Positions 27,020 to 35,676 are shown, counted from the stretch's first letter. The stretch: 64,000 nucleotides of DNA from G963677085 sp963677085 (GCA_963677085.2 CAXXFH010000004.1:682001-746000), one strand, 5' to 3'. The notes: generated by a model from the sequence alone, not told the origin. Numbers and translations are program-made.

Positions 27020-27027
27020 CGGGCTCT

Positions 27028-27131
27028 ACTGCGTCCTGTATTGCTTGTGGAACGAGGGCGACCAACGGGAGCCCGGTTTTCCGGGCCGGAACGCAATGAA
27101 GTGTTCCACAATCAAACCAGGAGCCAATAGT
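27028..27131 (+). repeat. MITE-like element, copy B (104 bp)
   Basis: It begins 9 bases after the stop of the NmrA-like gene. Imperfect 26-bp terminal inverted repeats end in TTGTGGAAC / GTTCCACAA; the core CGAGGGCGACCAACGGGAG is the same as in copies A, C and D. Copy C (45687-45788) is its closest relative. Confidence 0.8.
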
Positions 27132-27308
27132 ACTTCACGACTCTTGTTTCTGGCTGTTGGGTGCCAGTGGCGGCTTGCCCGCCGCTGCTGAAGCAAGAGG
27201 GGAAAACCGAATACACCGGACCCGCTAAACAACGGTGGATTCTCCGGCTACAATGGTTCGTATCGCTTGTCGGCCACGGCAATTGATCTCCCGAACCGAG
27301 AATACGCA

Positions 27309-28700
27309 ATGTTTCGAGTCTTACCCTACAGCATGCGAGCACTCGACTCGCATGTTGGCGACCAGCGGGAGCGGGCCAGTTTTAGGTCGGTGTTGCCTTT
27401 TCGATTGTGGTCGTGCCACATTCGATTTGTTCGAGCCGGCTTGGTGGGAGCCGTAGTTCTTTGTGGCCTGGCGCAACTGGCCGGGGCCGAAGAGCTGTCG
27501 CCGAAGGCGCGCACGGCAATCCTGGAGTGGCTGCATCGTGCGGGCAGCTATGCGCTTGACATCCCTAGCGAGAAACAACGCGACTTCGCTTGGACCGGGA
27601 TCGCCGCCGCCTTGGGACGTATGGGAGAGTTCGACCGGGCACACAAGGTGCTCGAGCAGATTCAAGACGAAGAACGTCGCCACGAGGCCCTGCGCTATGT
27701 CACCATACGCATTGCCCGAACGGGAGAGTTTTTGGCAGCTACACGTTTTGCCCGATCGATTTCCGATCACAATGTTCGGGCAGAGGCGTTGGCTTGGACC
27801 GCCCGTATCCAGGCGGAAGAACATTACTTCGGTGGAGCCCGGCGCACGGCCGACCTGATCGACAGCCTCGAACAACTTTCCTGGACGTGGTATCAACTTG
27901 CCTTGTCGATGGCACGGGCGGGAAATTACGATGCGGCCGAGGAAATGGCCGATAAGGTTGTCACTCCCACGAAGGAAGACGAACAGGCCAAGACCGATCT
28001 GTTGATCTTCATCAACGAAAGCCGCGACAGCAACCGCAAGGAGCCGCCACTGCGGCGAGTCACTACGGCCGCGGAGGAAGCACGTCAGATACTCGGACTG
28101 TGGTTGCAGATCCATGAGGCCCAGCAGGATCTTGCCCACGCAACGGAAGCGACCGAACAACAATCCGATCCATTGCGCAAGGCCGCCATGTGGCTGCCAA
28201 TTGCGTGGGCCTATCAACAGCGCAACGAAATCGGCTCCTGCCGAAAGGCCCTGCGCGAGGTCTACGAGGAGAGCCGGTACATCGACAATCCCCTGGAGAA
28301 GGCGCTGCACTTCGCCTTGTCGGCCGACCTGCTCTTGGAGCTTGGCGAGAAGCGACCTGCCCAATTCCTGGTCGAGGAACAACACCTTGCCGCCAAAGGC
28401 CCCCTGCTAAGCGAAGGGCTTACTCGTTTCGACACGGCTCCCGTCATCGTGAGCACCTTGGTGCGAGCGGGCAATTTTGCGGCGGTCGTCGAGGCACTGA
28501 CCGCCGCCGACGCCAAGCCGACGAAATCGGCCTGGTGGGCACTCGGTGTCTTCGGCGCGCTCGACGGCAAGTCCGACGAGCTAAAAGCCCTGCTTTCCCG
28601 GCTCCCCGATGACAAATGCCGGGTGGCTCTGTGCCTGGGAGTTGCCCAGGGTATCCAGCAACAGGCCACCAGCGGATCCTCTCCAGCATCGCCTGACTGA
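27309..28700 (+). CDS. Exported or membrane-anchored helical-repeat (TPR-like) protein
   Basis: The 463-residue product has a positively charged N-terminus, one hydrophobic segment (VGAVVLCGLAQLAGAEEL, about residues 40-58) and then helical pairs of TPR-like spacing: DFAWTGIAAALGRMGEFDRA, EALRYVTIRIARTGEFLAA, YQLALSMARAGNYDAAEEMA, ALHFALSADLLLELGEKR. It probably acts outside the cytoplasm in protein-protein contacts. The start could also be at the ATG at 27333. No enzymatic domain was seen. Confidence 0.72.
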   Translation: MFRVLPYSMRALDSHVGDQRERASFRSVLPFRLWSCHIRFVRAGLVGAVVLCGLAQLAGAEELSPKARTAILEWLHRAGSYALDIPSEKQRDFAWTGIAAALGRMGEFDRAHKVLEQIQDEERRHEALRYVTIRIARTGEFLAATRFARSISDHNVRAEALAWTARIQAEEHYFGGARRTADLIDSLEQLSWTWYQLALSMARAGNYDAAEEMADKVVTPTKEDEQAKTDLLIFINESRDSNRKEPPLRRVTTAAEEARQILGLWLQIHEAQQDLAHATEATEQQSDPLRKAAMWLPIAWAYQQRNEIGSCRKALREVYEESRYIDNPLEKALHFALSADLLLELGEKRPAQFLVEEQHLAAKGPLLSEGLTRFDTAPVIVSTLVRAGNFAAVVEALTAADAKPTKSAWWALGVFGALDGKSDELKALLSRLPDDKCRVALCLGVAQGIQQQATSGSSPASPD

Positions 28701-28938
28701 CGGGCAGCCCGTGGCAGCCGGCATTTCCCAGGGGTTGCCGTTGGCCACCGTCAACGAAACCCGGAATTTCCCCTTTGGGCTGGAGGTTGCCCCCCTGTCC
28801 TTTCGTGGCCACGAAGAGTGCTGATTCCACGGTCGGGTGCCACACTGGGGGTTTCGCGCAGACTTGGCGGCCAAAGCTTGATATCATAACAATCTTACCG
28901 TTCACACCCCGTCCCTTTCTTGCTTGCCGGTCAACGCT

Positions 28939-29826
28939 ATGCTCACCGACAATGTCCTCGATCTGATTGGAAACACCCCGCTGATTCGCTTGAAGGGCGA
29001 AAATGTTTTTGCCAAGGCCGAGTTTCTCAACCCGGGGGGGAGTATTAAGGATCGCGTCGCCCTGGCCATGCTCGAAGGGGCCGAACGCGACGGGCGACTG
29101 AAGCCGGATTCCATCATCGTCGAACCGACCAGCGGCAATACGGGCATCGGCGTGGCCCTGATCGGCCGGCTGAAGGGGTATCCCGTGAAAATCGTGATGC
29201 CCGAGGGCATGAGCGAGGAACGCAAGAAAATTATCAAGGCCCTGGGGGCCGAACTGGTGCTCACGCCCGACGAGGAGAGCATTCCAGGGGCCGTGCGGCG
29301 GGCGCAAGAGATCGCCGCGTCGGATCCGCGGGTGTTCATGCCGCAGCAGTTCGAGAATCCCGACAACCCGCGTTGCCACTACGAAGAAACGGCCCGCGAA
29401 CTATGGCGCCAGATGGGCGGCGACATCGCGTGTTTTGTGGCAGGCGTCGGCAGTGGCGGCACGCTGCAAGGCGTCGGCCGGTTCCTACGTGAGCACAAGC
29501 CCGACGTCCACCTCGTGGCCGTCGAGCCGAAAAATGTTGCGGCCCTATTGGGACACGAGCCAGGTTTGCACCAGATTCAGGGCATCGGCGATGGTTTCGT
29601 ACCGGCCGTGCTCGACGTCTCGTTGATCGACGAGGTGATCGAGGTAACCGACGAAGACGCCATTGAAACCACCCGGCAACTTGGCCGCGACATGGGCCTG
29701 CTGGTGGGTATCAGTTCGGGGGCCAATGTTTGGGCAGCCCGGCGACTGGCACAAAAACTTGATGCCCCCGTGGCAACGGTGCTTGCCGATCGGGCCGAGC
29801 GCTATTTCAGCACGGCCCTGCTTTAG
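28939..29826 (+). CDS. cysK: Cysteine synthase (O-acetylserine sulfhydrylase)
   Basis: The 295-residue PLP enzyme makes cysteine from O-acetylserine and sulfide. K37 in NPGGSIKDR would bind PLP, TSGNTG (64-69) is the substrate loop and GVGSGGT binds the cofactor phosphate; GISSGANV lies near the C-terminus. The ATG at 28939 is used; a TTG at 28924 would add five residues. NPGGSIKDR is also the wording of cystathionine beta-synthase and CysM-like members, so the assignment within the family is less sure than the fold. It is followed by a palindromic repeat and the convergent fur gene. Confidence 0.9.
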   Translation: MLTDNVLDLIGNTPLIRLKGENVFAKAEFLNPGGSIKDRVALAMLEGAERDGRLKPDSIIVEPTSGNTGIGVALIGRLKGYPVKIVMPEGMSEERKKIIKALGAELVLTPDEESIPGAVRRAQEIAASDPRVFMPQQFENPDNPRCHYEETARELWRQMGGDIACFVAGVGSGGTLQGVGRFLREHKPDVHLVAVEPKNVAALLGHEPGLHQIQGIGDGFVPAVLDVSLIDEVIEVTDEDAIETTRQLGRDMGLLVGISSGANVWAARRLAQKLDAPVATVLADRAERYFSTALL

Positions 29827-29849
29827 GCCGGGCAGAAAACACCGAATGG

Positions 29850-29923
29850 GGTGCCATGCCCACGCTTACGTGGGCATGTTCTTCGCGATTTCAGCATGCC
29901 CACGTAAGCGTGGGCATGGCACC
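29850..29923. repeat. Nested palindromic repeat (GGTGCCATGCCC type), copy 1
   Basis: Two 29-base arms starting GGTGCCATGCCCACG form a perfect inverted repeat around a 16-base spacer, and each arm is itself palindromic (CATGCCCACG-CTTA-CGTGGGCATG). It occupies the gap between the convergent cysK and fur genes, so it may end transcription from both sides. A diverged copy is at 34498-34572. Confidence 0.75.
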
Positions 29924-29950
29924 CGAAAAGTCGAAGTGGTCAGCAGGCCT

Positions 29951-30424
29951 CTACTTGCGTTTGCGGCATTTGGCACACAGCCCCGTAACGAACATTCGGT
30001 GGCTGAGCACCTCGAAGTCGTATTCCTTGGCCACGGCGTCACGCAGGCGTTCGATTTCCGGGCTGTGGAACTCGATAAGCTTATTGCACCGCTTGCAGTA
30101 GAGATGATCGTGGCTGGGGTAGCCGTAGTCGTGTTCGTAAATGCTGCGCCCACCTAAAGCCATGGTGCGCAGCATTCCCGCATCCACGAGTTCCGTCAGT
30201 GTGCGATACACCGTCGGGCGGCTGACCTGACGCTTGGCGATGAGCTCCTGGAGATGCTCCATAAGCTCATCGGCGTCGAAGTGGTCGTGGTGGCTGAAGA
30301 CCGTTTCGACGATTACGCGACGCTGTCGCGTGATTCGCTTGCCACGACCTTGCAGAAATTGCGCGAATCGATCCAACGGCGACTGTTGAACACGAACCGA
30401 TCCCAGCGCAAAGCTTTCCGCCAT
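29951..30424 (-). CDS. fur: Fur-family metal-dependent repressor
   Basis: The 157-residue regulator has the Fur layout: winged helix (RITRQRRVIVETVF ... VSRPTVYRTLTELVDAGML) and a dimer/metal domain with HDHLYCKRC (H105, H107, C110, C113) and a C-terminal CAKC (C150, C153). The two CxxC pairs form the structural zinc site, and the His-rich residues 45-48 and 105-107 fit a regulatory metal site. Iron is likely the sensed metal, but Zur or PerR cannot be excluded. The gene follows flgM on the same strand with a 43-bp gap. Confidence 0.88.
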   Translation of the reverse strand: MAESFALGSVRVQQSPLDRFAQFLQGRGKRITRQRRVIVETVFSHHDHFDADELMEHLQELIAKRQVSRPTVYRTLTELVDAGMLRTMALGGRSIYEHDYGYPSHDHLYCKRCNKLIEFHSPEIERLRDAVAKEYDFEVLSHRMFVTGLCAKCRKRK

Positions 30425-30467
30425 GATTTCATATCTTGCTGTGCTGCTAACTTCAGCTTAGGGCCAT

Positions 30468-30746
30468 TTACCCGATCTCGTCGAGCAGCCGCTGCACGGC
30501 TGTGTTGAGCTTCTCGGATGTTTCGTAGGTGCCGTTGGCGATTTCGGCGCGAATCGCGCTGACGCGATCCTGGCGGATGTCGGGAACCTGCTTGGCTTCT
30601 TCCATCAGCCGTGCGGCGTCGGAAATCTGCAACTCATCGCTGATCGGAGCCGCATCGGTTCCGCCCGTGGACTGAGAAGCCCGAGAATTGTGCGGGGCAC
30701 CAATGGCTTGAGGGCCGTGCAGATGTGCGGGGCCGTAGATATGCAT
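30468..30746 (-). CDS. flgM: Anti-sigma-28 factor FlgM
   Basis: The 92-residue product matches FlgM in size and in its C-terminal half (SDELQISDAARLMEEAKQVPDIRQDRVSAIRAEIANGTYE), which binds FliA. The N-terminal 35 residues are polar and probably disordered, as in other FlgM proteins, and would be the part exported through the completed hook. GGAGAA precedes the ATG. Its partner FliA is encoded 5.1 kb away (35849-36631) on the same strand. The gene for fur follows. Confidence 0.88.
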   Translation of the reverse strand: MHIYGPAHLHGPQAIGAPHNSRASQSTGGTDAAPISDELQISDAARLMEEAKQVPDIRQDRVSAIRAEIANGTYETSEKLNTAVQRLLDEIG

Positions 30747-31904
30747 TCTTGTTCTCCAGTCGAACTAAGCCACACGAGGCATCGTTGCGGGCAATTCCGT
30801 TTCTTGCAAGTATACCTCATCTCACCATCGCCGCGCTGGCCGTCGACCTTGACATCACGAGCGGGCACATCAAGTTTCGCACCCGTGTCATCGGCCGGTA
30901 TTCCGTGGCAGATTCAATCAATCCGCCAGCGCCCGTTTGGTATGAAAACCGACCGCTTAACGACCTGTAGCGCCTTTAACGGTGAGGGGTTACGTTTGGT
31001 GATGCAAATCGGCAACACGCGAAGTTTTCCGAAGACATCAACCGGGAGGAATCACCACGCCCTGGTGCAACAACGCAGACTCTAGCGACCGTATAACTCG
31101 CAAGCGAAGCCGTATCCCGTCGATCCGGTGCTGGCGGTGGCCACCGCAGTTTTTGCCGTGCACGGCTGGGCAATCCCTCCTTGGTTATTGCTTCGCTGGG
31201 TATCTTCCCGATACACCTATTCTGCATCAACTCCATCCGACCGCCAAGGCAAACTGCCGGTTTTTTCCGGTGTTTGCCGACCGTCGAACTCTGCTCGCTA
31301 TACGGAAACCCAGACCGGTTGGTTCCCCGATGACGCGGAATTTTCCCGTGGTAGCGACCATATGCTGGACCTGGGCTGGGATTATAGGCGGCCGCCGGAA
31401 TCTGGACAAGATCGAACTTGCCGGTACCTGTGCCACAACCGAGTCAATCCGGTTAAGCGTAGGTTCCCCCCGATAGAAAAGCGGTTCTGGCTCAGCGGTG
31501 GGGTGTTAGCGGATTCCTTGATTTCGTGCGAAACCTCAGGCGGTTTGCATGGTTTATGTTGATTGGTTCATCCCTGTTCTGCCTTGTTCGGTTCCAAGTG
31601 GGCGGCGGGGTGGTCGGCCGGACGGAATGTTAACCGGTGTTCGACGGCAGGGAGGACCCGTTGCTAGGTCATGTCGACAGCGATTGAGTAACGGCATTCG
31701 CCCCCAAGGTCTTTGGGGAAGGTGACATTCATCGCCGAGCTGGTGCCTGGAATTTCGGTGCACAGAGAGTTCCGTGCACAGGGCTCTGCGATGACGTTTC
31801 CATCACATCTTGCGATGCTTCGCGGTATTGAGATGCTTTACGGCACAGAGAATCTTGAAATTTCGAATCTGGAAATTTTCCTCCCCATGTAAAGGAGATG
31901 TGTG
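30747..31904. other. 1.16-kb interval with no recognisable gene
   Basis: Only short frames occur and none has both a good ribosome-binding site and protein-like composition. GTATAC lies near 30814, upstream of flgM, and may be part of its promoter. A GGGAGG-like site at about 31051 is not followed by a credible frame. Near 31757-31781 the words GTGCACAGAGAGTTCCGTGCAC form a short inverted repeat. The interval could be a decayed gene, a long leader or a noncoding RNA locus; I cannot tell. Confidence 0.4.
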
Positions 31905-33722
31905 ATGCGCAGGGTAATTCCCTTCCTACTGGCGACTGCAGTGGTTGCCGTGCTTCCGCGCTGGGCGGCGGCCGAAGATGAAGCTCCACGGCCAAAGCGA
32001 CCTGGCCCGGAGGCGATGTTCGAGCGATTGGACGCCAATAAAGACGGCAAGATCGCCCTCGACGAAATCCCCGAGCAGGCTCCGGAGCGTCTGAAGGAAA
32101 TGCTCCGTCGAGTCGATGCCGATGGCGACAAAGCGGTAACTCTCGAGGAGCTTAAGGAAGCAGCTCAGCGTTTCCGTGAGCGACGCGGCGAAGGTCGCGG
32201 TCCCGAAGGCCGTCCTGCTGGACCGCCCGAAGGACGACGCGGTGGCGATCGTGGCCCCCGTGATTTCGATGGTCCGAAGGGTGATCGCGACGGTCGTTGG
32301 CACGACGGTCCCCCGCGTCACTGGGATGGCCCGCGCGATGGGCGTGGCCCGCGTGATTTCGACGGCCCGAAGGGTGACCGCGACGGTCGTTGGCACGATG
32401 GTCCTCCGCGTCACTGGGATGGCCCGCGCGACGGGCGTGGCCCCCGTGATTTCGATGGTCCGAAGGGTGATCGCGACGGTCGTTGGCACGACGGTCCCCC
32501 GCGTCACTGGGATGGCCCGCGCGATGGGCGTGGCCCGCGTGATTTCGACGGCCCGAAGGGTGACCGCGACGGTCGTTGGCACGATGGTCCTCCGCGTCAC
32601 TGGGATGGCCCGCGCGATGGGCGTGGCCCCCGTGATTTCGACGGTCCGAAGGGTGATTGCGCCGGTCGTTGGCACGATGGTCCCCCGCGTCACTGGGATG
32701 GCCCGCGCGATGGGCGTGGCCCCCGTGATTTCGACGGCCCGAAGGGTGATCGCGACGGTCGTTGGCACGATGGTCCTCCGCGTCACTGGGATGGCCCGCG
32801 CGACGGGCGTGGCCCGCGCGATTTCGATGGCCCGAAGGGTGACCGCGACGGTCGTTGGCACGATGGTCCCCCGCGTCACTGGGATGGCCCGCGCGATGGG
32901 CGTGGCCCCCGTGATTTCGACGGCCCGAAGGGTGATCGCGACGGTCGTTGGCACGATGGTCCTCCGCGTCACTGGGATGGCCCGCGCGATGGGCGTGGCC
33001 CCCGTGATTTCGACGGCCCGCGCGATGGACGTCGGGACAAAGACTGTGGTCCGCGCGACTGCCCGGGCCCGAAAGATAAGAAGGGTCCCTCGAAGAGCAT
33101 AGGTTGCAAGTATGATGGCCCGCCGAAGTTTCCCAAGGCCGAAGACATCTTCAAGCGACTCGACAAGGACGAAGACGGTCAGTTGAGCCTGGAAGAGTTC
33201 TCGGCAGGGGTTGAGCATGCCAAGAAGATAATGGCCAAGCATCATCGGATGGGACCGCCCGAGCACCGTCGTCCCGGCGGTCTCCCGAAGGGCGACCATG
33301 CGAAAAAAGGTCCCGGTAAGCCGCCTATCGGCAAGATTGTCGAGCACCTAAAGAAGGCCGATAAAGACGGCGACGGCAAGCTTTCCAAAGAGGAAGCGCC
33401 GGAGCGAATGAAGAAGCACTTCGACAAGATCGACAAGGACGACGACGGCTTCGTCGAGCCGAAAGAGATCAAAGCTTCGCTAATCGCACATGCCAAGAAA
33501 CGGGCAGAAATGCACGGCAAGCTTGACGGCAAGAAGGGCGACAAGTGTTCGCCCAGGGACAAGAAGGCCGGCGAGAAGAAGCCCGACGGCAAAAAAAAGA
33601 AGTGCGATGGTCCGAAGAAGCCGAAGGCGGAGAAAAAGGCCAAGGTGAAGAAGGATACCAGCGTCGAGGAAATCCCCGAGGCGGCCGAAGTGCCCGAGGC
33701 TGCTGAAGAGGCTCCGATGTAG
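31905..33722 (+). CDS. Exported EF-hand protein with eight 31-residue repeats
   Basis: The 605-residue product has a signal peptide (1-23, ending AAA), then EF-hand loops DANKDGKIALDE (43-54) and DADGDKAVTLEE (71-82). Residues 117-364 are eight near-identical 31-residue repeats rich in Gly, Asp, Arg, Pro, His and Trp. Three more EF-hands follow at about 419, 484 and 508 (DKDEDGQLSLEE, DKDGDGKLSKEE, DKDDDGFVEPKE), then a Lys-rich tail and an acidic end. It probably binds calcium outside the cytoplasm. GGAG before the ATG at 31905 supports the start. Codon-level identity of the repeats points to recent duplication. Confidence 0.82.
   Translation: MRRVIPFLLATAVVAVLPRWAAAEDEAPRPKRPGPEAMFERLDANKDGKIALDEIPEQAPERLKEMLRRVDADGDKAVTLEELKEAAQRFRERRGEGRGPEGRPAGPPEGRRGGDRGPRDFDGPKGDRDGRWHDGPPRHWDGPRDGRGPRDFDGPKGDRDGRWHDGPPRHWDGPRDGRGPRDFDGPKGDRDGRWHDGPPRHWDGPRDGRGPRDFDGPKGDRDGRWHDGPPRHWDGPRDGRGPRDFDGPKGDCAGRWHDGPPRHWDGPRDGRGPRDFDGPKGDRDGRWHDGPPRHWDGPRDGRGPRDFDGPKGDRDGRWHDGPPRHWDGPRDGRGPRDFDGPKGDRDGRWHDGPPRHWDGPRDGRGPRDFDGPRDGRRDKDCGPRDCPGPKDKKGPSKSIGCKYDGPPKFPKAEDIFKRLDKDEDGQLSLEEFSAGVEHAKKIMAKHHRMGPPEHRRPGGLPKGDHAKKGPGKPPIGKIVEHLKKADKDGDGKLSKEEAPERMKKHFDKIDKDDDGFVEPKEIKASLIAHAKKRAEMHGKLDGKKGDKCSPRDKKAGEKKPDGKKKKCDGPKKPKAEKKAKVKKDTSVEEIPEAAEVPEAAEEAPM
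32253..32996 (+). repeat. Eight in-frame 93-bp tandem repeats
   Basis: Eight units of exactly 93 bp lie inside the EF-hand gene, followed by a partial ninth. Units 1 and 3 and units 2 and 4 are nearly identical while neighbours differ at silent sites, giving a 186-bp higher-order period. Unit 5 alone encodes GDCAGRW in place of GDRDGRW. Confidence 0.92.
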
Positions 33723-33760
33723 GCTGTCGTTTCTAAATAGGATTCCCCCCAATCCTGGTT

Positions 33761-33806
33761 CACGCCCGGCGTAGCGCGGTTTGCTTCGTCGGGCGTGTCG
33801 CTTTTC
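33761..33806 (+). terminator. Probable terminator after the EF-hand gene
   Basis: CACGCCCG (33761-33768) pairs with CGGGCGTG (33790-33797) around a GC-rich loop, followed by TCGCTTTTC. It is 38 bases after the stop codon. Confidence 0.55.
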
Positions 33807-34218
33807 TTGGAGGAGCTGTTGTTTTCCGGGGCCAGTGCGTCGAGCGTATGGAGCGAAAAATCGATCGGCCACGCACAAAAAGCTGTCGCCGTGGGCCATT
33901 GGAGTTGCTCCACCTCGTAACCAAACTTACAGAAATCGCATCAAATCCTGATGTTACGGCAATACCCGTTTGGAAAAATCGAATAGCCTTTCGGAAGACG
34001 GGATTGAGTGGGTCGGCGAAGCGGGCTGCCGCAACAGTCGACCTGCAAGAAAGACGCCGGGGCGATTTCCGGGGGGGCTGTGGGCTCCCGTCGCCAGGCA
34101 ACTCGCCTCGTCGCAACGCGAACCTGAACCGATTGTGCGTGTCAAACGTATTGTAAGCAGGGGGTGCGGCCGCAGGACGCCGCCCGACTGTCGGAACTAC
34201 TGCCGGAGAGCAAGGGCC
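33807..34218. other. Intergenic region, no gene seen
   Basis: Several overlapping short frames are open but none looks like a protein or has a ribosome-binding site. It carries the leader of the small gene at 34219, with GGAGAG at about 34205-34210. Confidence 0.4.
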
Positions 34219-34428
34219 ATGAAAAGCAACAAGAACCAAATGGCCGATGTGGTAACCATCTCACGAAGCCACTGGGACGTTCCGATCCGCGTTAGCTTGC
34301 GCTCGTATCTCGATTTCAACCGAGCGATCGACCGTGGGCTGCTGGGCCTGATGGCCCAATGGTCGCATACGGCGGCCCCCAACGCGAAACACGCCGGCGA
34401 ACCCTCTGGGCGAGCACGGTTTGCATGA
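34219..34428 (+). CDS. Small hypothetical protein
   Basis: The 69-residue frame starts MKSNKNQMADVVTISRSHWD, preceded by GGAGAG at a workable distance. The middle (VRLSLRSYLDFNRAIDRGL-like wording) has regular helix-like spacing of hydrophobic residues and a conserved-looking WSHTAAPNA end. I recognise the style from short planctomycete proteins but cannot name a family. It is the only frame in this 1.1-kb stretch with a plausible start. Confidence 0.5.
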   Translation: MKSNKNQMADVVTISRSHWDVPIRVSLRSYLDFNRAIDRGLLGLMAQWSHTAAPNAKHAGEPSGRARFA

Positions 34429-34497
34429 TGCGAATCCAACGTTGCCTCCGCATCCGGCGTATTTGGGGGCTAATGCGACGTCAACCTTAATGATTCG

Positions 34498-34572
34498 GGT
34501 GCCATGGCCACGCTTGCGTGGCCATGTTTGTACGTATGTCAGCATGCCCACGCAAGCGTGAGCATGCATCCC
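34498..34572. repeat. Nested palindromic repeat (GGTGCCATGCCC type), copy 2
   Basis: A diverged relative of 29850-29923: GGTGCCATGGCCACGCTTGC at the left and CATGCCCACGCAAGCGTG at the right, with a similar spacer. Left and right arms have lost perfect pairing. Confidence 0.65.
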
Positions 34573-34782
34573 AACCCGAATCATCGAAAATTCGACGTAG
34601 CACTAGCTTTCTTGTTGCTTTACAGGATTTCTCTCGGCTCGTCTCCGAGCTGCCCTCATGTGTTGAGGGTCGCCCGCAGCCCTCCGGGTTTGGCCGTTTT
34701 CTTGTCGCGGCACGAAGCCGACTTGCCAAAACCCCCTTCTCGGCGATACGATTGGCTAGTGTTTCGTCCGTTTTGAATTAAC

Positions 34783-34845
34783 GGGTGGCACGGGCAACTT
34801 GTCTGCCCGTGTTCAGCACTGGCTGATGAACAGCCAGTGGCACCC
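34783..34845 (-). repeat. 63-bp repeat, left of an inverted pair
   Basis: On the minus strand it begins GGGTGCCACTGGCTG and ends CCACCC. It is 79% identical over 63 bp to 35677-35739, in opposite orientation. The two bracket the DUF2007 gene. Confidence 0.7.
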
Positions 34846-34880
34846 AACTCGCTTCCCCGCGGTAGGACTCTGCTACGTCC

Positions 34881-35648
34881 ATGAAGCAAACCGTCGTTTA
34901 CAGTGCCCGAACTGCACAGGACGCCCATCTGTTGCGGAATCTCCTCGTCGACGAGGGGATCGAGGCTGTAGTGCTCAACGCCGCGCTGGCCGATGGAGCT
35001 GGTGTGGATGTGTTGGGATGGAGTACGGCAGCTCGTGTGGCCGTCGACGAAGCCGACGCCGTCCGTGCTCGAGTGATTGCGGCAGAGTTCGACGGTGGGG
35101 CCCCTGCCCTACCCTCTTCTACCAGTCATGTGTCGCCCGAGGAGACGACCGCCATGTTGCTTGAAGTTTGGCCCACCTGTCCCGAGTGCCAGAAGCGTCG
35201 CGTTACTCGGTGTTCGATCTGCGGCACGGCGGGCAGCGACTTCCCACCCGCCGACACGGGCTTTTCGGCCATTGCCGAACTCGACGCGGCCCTGGCAGCC
35301 GGCCCGGAGACGGGTTGTGGCCCCCAGGGGTGCTCGTCGGGCGGATGCGCGGGCGGTCATGATTCGACCATCTCCGAAGTCGACGACCCCAACCGTCCGC
35401 CGGAAACACCGCCGTCCGACGACGACACGCCCGAACCGCAGATGCTTATGTGTACCACCTGCGACGAGCCCTTTGTGCCGCAATATGCCGGGCAGTGTGA
35501 GTGGTGCGGCCACCGGTTCGACGACGGTTACGCGGTGGAAATCGACCGGCGTGAGCCCGAGCGTTTCAACGCCCGGATGATCGGCGTGCTAATCGGCCTG
35601 GCGGCTTTGGGGGGTGGGCTGGTGGTGTACTTCCTTTGGATCGTCTAG
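34881..35648 (+). CDS. DUF2007-domain protein with zinc ribbons and C-terminal membrane helix
   Basis: The 255-residue product starts with a DUF2007-like domain (residues 1-75: YSARTAQDAHLLRNLLVDEG), a fold related to PII-like signal proteins. CPECQKRRVTRCSICG and CTTCDEP...CEWCG are two zinc-ribbon-like motifs, with an acidic Pro-rich linker between them. The protein ends in one membrane helix (VLIGLAALGGGLVVYFLWIV), which would anchor it with the rest in the cytoplasm. It is flanked 35 and 28 bp away by inverted 63-bp repeats. Function is unknown. Confidence 0.78.
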   Translation: MKQTVVYSARTAQDAHLLRNLLVDEGIEAVVLNAALADGAGVDVLGWSTAARVAVDEADAVRARVIAAEFDGGAPALPSSTSHVSPEETTAMLLEVWPTCPECQKRRVTRCSICGTAGSDFPPADTGFSAIAELDAALAAGPETGCGPQGCSSGGCAGGHDSTISEVDDPNRPPETPPSDDDTPEPQMLMCTTCDEPFVPQYAGQCEWCGHRFDDGYAVEIDRREPERFNARMIGVLIGLAALGGGLVVYFLWIV

Positions 35649-35676
35649 TGCTTCGCCCGTCGTGGATTGATGGCTT

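Larger units (their letters stand above)
34429..34880. other. Intergenic region holding two repeats
   Basis: Apart from the repeats at 34498-34572 and 34783-34845 this 452-bp stretch shows nothing that can be supported as a gene. The DUF2007 gene begins at its right end. Confidence 0.4.

Noticed and set aside
32253..32996. CRISPR-like regular repeats
   Set aside because: The units are directly adjacent 93-bp coding repeats with no unique spacers and no cas genes nearby.
31926..33347. 473-codon minus-strand frame and 308-codon second plus-strand frame over the EF-hand gene
   Set aside because: The 93-bp repeat unit is a multiple of three, so any frame without a stop in one unit stays open through all eight. 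The products are monotonous and lack starts with ribosome-binding sites; the signal peptide and EF-hands support only the 31905 frame.
27949..33365. GCCGATAA words resembling the sigma-28 -10 element (near 3674, 15592, 27949 and 33359)
   Set aside because: All lie within coding sequence far from flagellar gene starts and lack a TAAA element at the right distance.
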